Positions 60,007 through 64,000 of a DNA stretch of 64,000 nucleotides are shown here, piece by piece; within the stretch, counting starts at the first letter, position 1; the number at the start of each line of letters is the position of its first letter. Source of the DNA: a bacterium (GTDB lineage: Bacteria > Patescibacteriota > Saccharimonadia > Saccharimonadales > Saccharimonadaceae); NCBI GenBank assembly GCA_030429445.1, contig JAUIFG010000002.1, positions 62,001 to 126,000 on the forward strand, in the 5' to 3' direction. The notes beneath the pieces are model-generated. The model searched no databases. It was not told the origin of the DNA and worked only from the letters and a program-made list of their open reading frames with translations. The position numbers and the translations under genes were made by a program.

Positions 60007-60813
60007 ATGTATATTTCTGTTGATATGGGAGGTACGAATACGCGTGTTGCAGGTGCGATTGACTTGATCGACTTTGATCTGGTAACCCCACCGATCAAAC
60101 ATAAAAATACAGGTGACTACGAACAAGATTTACAATTTATCATTGATTCGGCCAATCGATTGAGGGGCCGATATGCGATTAGCGCCGTTGGTATTGGTAC
60201 GCCAGGCACGCCAAACAGCGATAGAACACGTATCGCCTCGGCTATCAACCTTCCGCAGTGGAATGATCAACCACTATGCGAGCCAATTGAACAAGCGCTC
60301 AACTGCCCCGTCTATTACGGCAATGACGGCGAAGCGGGAGCACTGGGTCATGCCTACTATGATGCTCATGATGATACGGATTTTCATTATTTGATTTGGG
60401 GAACTGGTATTGGTGGCGCATCTATCACGCACGATGAAGCGGGTGGCGTCGAACATGTCAAAAAACTACACTGGGAATCACACTTCCGCGAATGGGAAAA
60501 AGCCTGTAGCGGCAGCTCTCTTGCCAAACGATATGGCCAAGCACCAGAATCATTCTCCGACAAAAGGTGGCGTCATATCCTGCGAGAATTTGGCGCGCAT
60601 ATGATTACATACGTTAACACATACAATCCGCCCATGATTGTCTTTGGCGGTGGATTAGCAGAAAAACACCAATATGCTATTTATGACGCTGGGATTACAG
60701 CCCGAATTGATACCGCTATAAATAAAAATAGTATCTACGGTGGCTTTGGCTTGATTCGTTTCGCGCAAGAACACGGCCTGCCCCTTGTGGATGCAGCAGA
60801 CGTTGAAGAGTAG
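60007..60813 (+). CDS. ROK-family sugar kinase
   Basis: A 268-residue glucokinase-like protein. ATP loop YISVDMGGTNTRVAG at the N-terminus, sugar site GNDGEAGALGHAYY near 110 (conserved Asp), and YLIWGTGIGGASI near 130. The C-x-CGxxGC zinc site of many ROK proteins is absent. It follows the DUF3445 gene after one base. Substrate (glucose, N-acetylglucosamine or another sugar) is not decided. Confidence 0.87.
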   Translation: MYISVDMGGTNTRVAGAIDLIDFDLVTPPIKHKNTGDYEQDLQFIIDSANRLRGRYAISAVGIGTPGTPNSDRTRIASAINLPQWNDQPLCEPIEQALNCPVYYGNDGEAGALGHAYYDAHDDTDFHYLIWGTGIGGASITHDEAGGVEHVKKLHWESHFREWEKACSGSSLAKRYGQAPESFSDKRWRHILREFGAHMITYVNTYNPPMIVFGGGLAEKHQYAIYDAGITARIDTAINKNSIYGGFGLIRFAQEHGLPLVDAADVEE

Positions 60814-60818
60814 TGAGT

Positions 60819-63260
60819 CTAAACGACCTGAGCACTAAGCTTTTCGCAAACTGCACTCGTTAATGCATCCATAACAGTCGATACTTCATCACCTGTTAAT
60901 GTTTTCTCATGCGACGTCAATCGAATACGAAGTGTCACGTTTTTTGTATTTCCATCATCAGGCTGATAAATGCCGAGAGGCGTGACTGTGTATTCCAAAT
61001 CAGTACTTGATAGGTTTTCTGTGATGGCTGCATAAACATCATCGTAGTTCATGTCACGTGACACACTGAGAGTAATGTCGCGATCAGCACTAGGAAACTT
61101 GCCTAGCGGACGATACGTCTCGATTGAATGACGCGAAGCATCCAGTAATTTTTTAAAATCAATTTCAAACCCAGCCGACTTCTCTGGTAATTTGAAGTTT
61201 CGTCGTATCTCAGCACGATATTCGCCAATCGCACCAATGACAGTATCGCCAACACGCATCAAAGCCCCTCTTTTTTGTTCAAATAATTTTCCTTGTTCGA
61301 GTGGTACATAATCAAATTGTGTGCCGAGTTCTTTTGCTAGAAATTCAGTTATGACTTTTGCTTGGTAAAAACCGCCTCCGGCAATAGCAAGGGAAACATA
61401 CTCCTGCTCAAGTGGCACGCCATCTTTGTCTAATCCGGCCGATTTTTGATGTCCTTTTCCAATCTCGAAAATCGCAAATTTATCATAGCCTGCTCGCACA
61501 TTTTGATGCATCTTATCCAACAGACTCGGCAAGACAGTGCGACGATAGTAATGCAAATCAGGACTCAGCGCATTTGATAGTTGGTATGCATCATCCGTGC
61601 TCTGACCGGCTCGCTCCAAAACATTTTTATGCACAAAGCTATATGTCAAAACTTCATTAGCACCAGCATTGCTGAGCACGTTACGTAACTGAGTCTTGAG
61701 TGCACGTCCTGGATCGACAACTGCAGGAGCTAACGTTCGACGAGGCAAATCTTGCGGAAGTTTATCAAACCCATACAAACGACCGACCTCCTCGACAACA
61801 TCCTCAGGAATCTCGATGTCAGTTCGCCAAAACGGAGCGATGTAATTGACATCAAACGTAAACTCAACATTGCCCAGCAAAGATTTTATCTCCTTTGACG
61901 ATAAACTCAGACCAAGCCGAGAATTGATAAAATCATCGTCTATCGAACGTGGAGCGTGAACAACCTGTTCACTGAATGTTTGTAGATGCTGATCATCAAT
62001 AACGCCGCTCGCTTGTGTACCACCAGTAGTATCAAATACCGACTTGAGAGCCAATTCCATCGCTGCTGGAATCTGAAGCGGTGACTGACCCTTTGTAAAA
62101 CGTGTGACTGCGTCCGTAAACAAACCATGGTTCATGCTCGTTCGGCGAATTGTATACATATCAAAGTTGGCACATTCTAAAATAATACTTTTTGTCTGAT
62201 GCGAGACTTCAGTGTCACTACCACCCATCACGCCACCTATGCCAATTGGCTTTTTGCCATCCGTAATGACAATGTCGGTCGCATTTAGCTCCTCGACTTT
62301 ACCGTTTAGCAAGGCGATTTGCTCGCCCTTTTGTGCCAAACGAACACCCAAACTATCACCTACCTTGTCGTAATCATAGGCATGCATTGGCTGACCAGTA
62401 ACAAGCATCACGTAATTCGTTACATCGACGACATTGTTTATTGGCTTGCTACCCAACCTGACAAGCTCAGCTTGCAGCCATATAGGACTTGGCTTAACAC
62501 TCACGCCCTCGATAGCAACTGCCATAAAACGAGAGACCTTTTCGGGAATATCGTTTTTTACTTCTAGCTTCAACCTGTCTCTGCTATCAAATTGTGGCGG
62601 CTCAATATACCAATCGGGACTCGTAAACTGCTTGCCAAAAATCCCTGCGATTTCGCGTGCAACGCCCAGCTGACCAAAACAATCAGGTCGATGTGTAAAC
62701 ATTTTGTTTTCAATGTCGATAACCGTATCATCCAACCCGTAGGCTGCAGCAAAGCTTGTCCCCGCTTTTATTTCCACGTCGTTTGGCTTCCACTCGTCCC
62801 CATCAATTTCCATAATGCCCTCATGCGCATCACCAAATCCTAATTCTCGAGGACTCGCCAACATACCATTGCTCATTGCACCACGAAGTTCACGTGCACC
62901 AAGCACAAAGGGCTCAGCCTCATCGAATGTTGAGGGGACCGTAGCACCGGGCGGCAACCACACAGCCAACATTTCAGCACGTACATTGGATGCACCGCAA
63001 ACAACTTGCACCAAACCCTTTTCGTCACGTTCAACATCCTTTACTGTGCCACCGTCGTCGACTTTGGTAAGATTTAAATGATCAGTACCTTCGAGCGGAG
63101 CACATTCAACAACACGAACAACAACAACATCTTTGTATTTTTCACCAACATCAATAGTTTCTTCGACACCGCCCAACTGTTCGTTGATGCGACGCACCAA
63201 CTCATCCAGTGGCACATCGACTGACACATATTGCTTAATTGTATTCAGACTAACTTTCAT
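60819..63260 (-). CDS. pheT: Phenylalanyl-tRNA synthetase beta subunit
   Basis: 813 residues, normal. An N-terminal tRNA-binding (EMAP-like) domain (near 40-160), then B3/B4 editing and B5 domains, the catalytic-like core (YGFDKLPQDLPRR near 490), and a C-terminal FDX anticodon domain (LGKFPSADRDITLSVSRDMN near 715). Its ATG directly follows the pheS stop (TAGATG). Confidence 0.97.
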   Translation of the reverse strand: MKVSLNTIKQYVSVDVPLDELVRRINEQLGGVEETIDVGEKYKDVVVVRVVECAPLEGTDHLNLTKVDDGGTVKDVERDEKGLVQVVCGASNVRAEMLAVWLPPGATVPSTFDEAEPFVLGARELRGAMSNGMLASPRELGFGDAHEGIMEIDGDEWKPNDVEIKAGTSFAAAYGLDDTVIDIENKMFTHRPDCFGQLGVAREIAGIFGKQFTSPDWYIEPPQFDSRDRLKLEVKNDIPEKVSRFMAVAIEGVSVKPSPIWLQAELVRLGSKPINNVVDVTNYVMLVTGQPMHAYDYDKVGDSLGVRLAQKGEQIALLNGKVEELNATDIVITDGKKPIGIGGVMGGSDTEVSHQTKSIILECANFDMYTIRRTSMNHGLFTDAVTRFTKGQSPLQIPAAMELALKSVFDTTGGTQASGVIDDQHLQTFSEQVVHAPRSIDDDFINSRLGLSLSSKEIKSLLGNVEFTFDVNYIAPFWRTDIEIPEDVVEEVGRLYGFDKLPQDLPRRTLAPAVVDPGRALKTQLRNVLSNAGANEVLTYSFVHKNVLERAGQSTDDAYQLSNALSPDLHYYRRTVLPSLLDKMHQNVRAGYDKFAIFEIGKGHQKSAGLDKDGVPLEQEYVSLAIAGGGFYQAKVITEFLAKELGTQFDYVPLEQGKLFEQKRGALMRVGDTVIGAIGEYRAEIRRNFKLPEKSAGFEIDFKKLLDASRHSIETYRPLGKFPSADRDITLSVSRDMNYDDVYAAITENLSSTDLEYTVTPLGIYQPDDGNTKNVTLRIRLTSHEKTLTGDEVSTVMDALTSAVCEKLSAQVV

Positions 63261-64000
63261 CTAAAACTGCCTCAAAAAATCTAACTTAGCAGACTGAAAA
63301 TGTCGGACGTCCTCGATGCCACGCTTCATCATAACCAAACGATCAACACCGCCACCCCAAGCAAACCCAGTGTAAACCCTTGGGTCAATACCTGCCATCT
63401 CGAGAACATTTGGATGAATCATTCCACAACCCAGCAGTTCAATCCAACCGGTCTGTGAACAAACAACGCAACCTTCGCTCTCGCAAAATGGACAACTAAG
63501 TGAAAACTCAAAAGATGGTTCGGTGAACGGAAAATAAAACGGATTAACACGAACATCTAGCGACTTCTCATAATAACTCTCCAGGAATGTCTTGAGCGTC
63601 GCGACTAACATACCAGCATGAACATCTTTGTCGATATAAATACCCTCATACTGGTAAAAGGTATGTTCGTGTCGAGGATCCAAATCTTCGTTTCGAAACA
63701 CCCGATCAATCGATGTAGCAGCAATCGGCTGACCGGCATCAAGTTGGGGTTTTAGCTGTTTTATAATTCGGTTTTGCATTGTACTGGTATGCGCCGGTGC
63801 AACAAATGGTTCGCTGCTTTTGTCAGCCTCGACCGTCATAAACGTATCGAAATCATCCCGTGCCGGATGACCTGCGGGAAAGTTTAACGATTCAAACATA
63901 TGATACTGATCATCAATCTCGCGTGATTCAAAAACCATGAAGCCCATGCGCTGCAAAATATCACTCATCTTAGCAATTTCTTGACTGACTGGATGGATTG
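63261..64000 (-). CDS. pheS: Phenylalanyl-tRNA synthetase alpha subunit (N-terminus cut by window edge)
   Basis: The C-terminal 246 residues of PheS. Upstream of the internal Met at 63968 the frame stays open to base 64000 and reads IHPVSQEIAKM, the normal PheS sequence, so the gene starts outside the window. Motif 2 (FYQYEGIYIDKD), motif 3 (GFAWGGGVDRLVMMKRGIED) and the phenylalanine pocket (FPFTEPSFEF) are present. Confidence 0.97.
   Translation of the reverse strand, partial: IHPVSQEIAKMSDILQRMGFMVFESREIDDQYHMFESLNFPAGHPARDDFDTFMTVEADKSSEPFVAPAHTSTMQNRIIKQLKPQLDAGQPIAATSIDRVFRNEDLDPRHEHTFYQYEGIYIDKDVHAGMLVATLKTFLESYYEKSLDVRVNPFYFPFTEPSFEFSLSCPFCESEGCVVCSQTGWIELLGCGMIHPNVLEMAGIDPRVYTGFAWGGGVDRLVMMKRGIEDVRHFQSAKLDFLRQF

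Overview
The window reads as a chromosome segment of a Saccharibacteria (TM7, Patescibacteria/CPR) bacterium or a close relative. The evidence is indirect but consistent: a compact gene layout, moderate GC, UGA used as an ordinary stop (so not a code-25 lineage), CCA-encoding tRNA genes, a complete type IV pilus operon with many loose prepilin genes, MurT/GatD, a truncated TsaB, a ComEC without its nuclease-like domain, and an isolated bo3-type quinol oxidase cluster. I recognise these as traits of that phylum; no 16S gene is present to prove it.

Layout. 1-2.1 kb: partial rsgA, then a small high-GC island whose two convergent genes look actinobacterial, then a HEPN-like gene. 2.1-2.75 kb: a hairpin-rich stretch bounded by a duplicated tRNA-Lys 3' end, then tRNA-Lys and tRNA-Arg. 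2.8-12.2 kb: murB, glyA, an XRE-MurA fusion, pyrF, tRNAs His/Gly/Arg (the Arg one behind a structured leader), three prepilins and small hypotheticals. 12.2-22.4 kb: a membrane-anchored Clp ATPase, murT-gatD, NUDIX-bcp, tRNA-Pro, rny, tsaE-tsaB. 22.5-28.6 kb: pilB-pilC-pilM-pilN-pilO plus a small membrane protein and a PRC-barrel protein. 28.6-36.2 kb: recX, recA, a prepilin-like gene, ruvB, ruvA, a class A PBP and ruvC. 36.2-39.1 kb: a flavin electron-transfer module (RnfD/NqrB-like membrane domain fused to an FNR domain, ApbE, FMN-binding protein). 39-47.2 kb: a lamin-tail surface protein, yebC, a prepilin, comEC, pgl, tRNA-Lys and a giant tail-fibre-like protein. 47.4-57.4 kb: glycerophosphodiesterase, trxB, FKBP, type II NADH dehydrogenase, cyoE and cyoDCBA. 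57.5-64 kb: M16 peptidase, a DUF3445 haem-protein homologue, a ROK kinase, pheT and partial pheS.

How it fits together. Three themes stand out. (1) Surface and DNA uptake: pilus machinery, six prepilins, ComEC, RecA/RecX/RuvABC, a tail-fibre-like adhesin candidate and a cysteine-repeat lamin-tail protein fit an episymbiont that grips a host and takes up DNA. (2) A short respiratory route: NADH dehydrogenase type II, haem O synthase and bo3 oxidase, plus a separate flavin module that could move electrons across the membrane; no quinone or haem synthesis genes are seen here. (3) Peptidoglycan: MurB, XRE-MurA, MurT/GatD and a PBP.

Expression style: many first genes have a TATAAT-like -10 box only 6-12 bases before the start codon (leaderless or nearly so), while genes inside operons use Shine-Dalgarno sites and ATGA overlaps. 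The most unusual non-coding signals are the structured leader before tRNA-Arg(UCU), the tRNA-Lys 3'-end duplication flanking about 173 bp of hairpins, and tRNA terminators whose stems reach into the encoded CCA.
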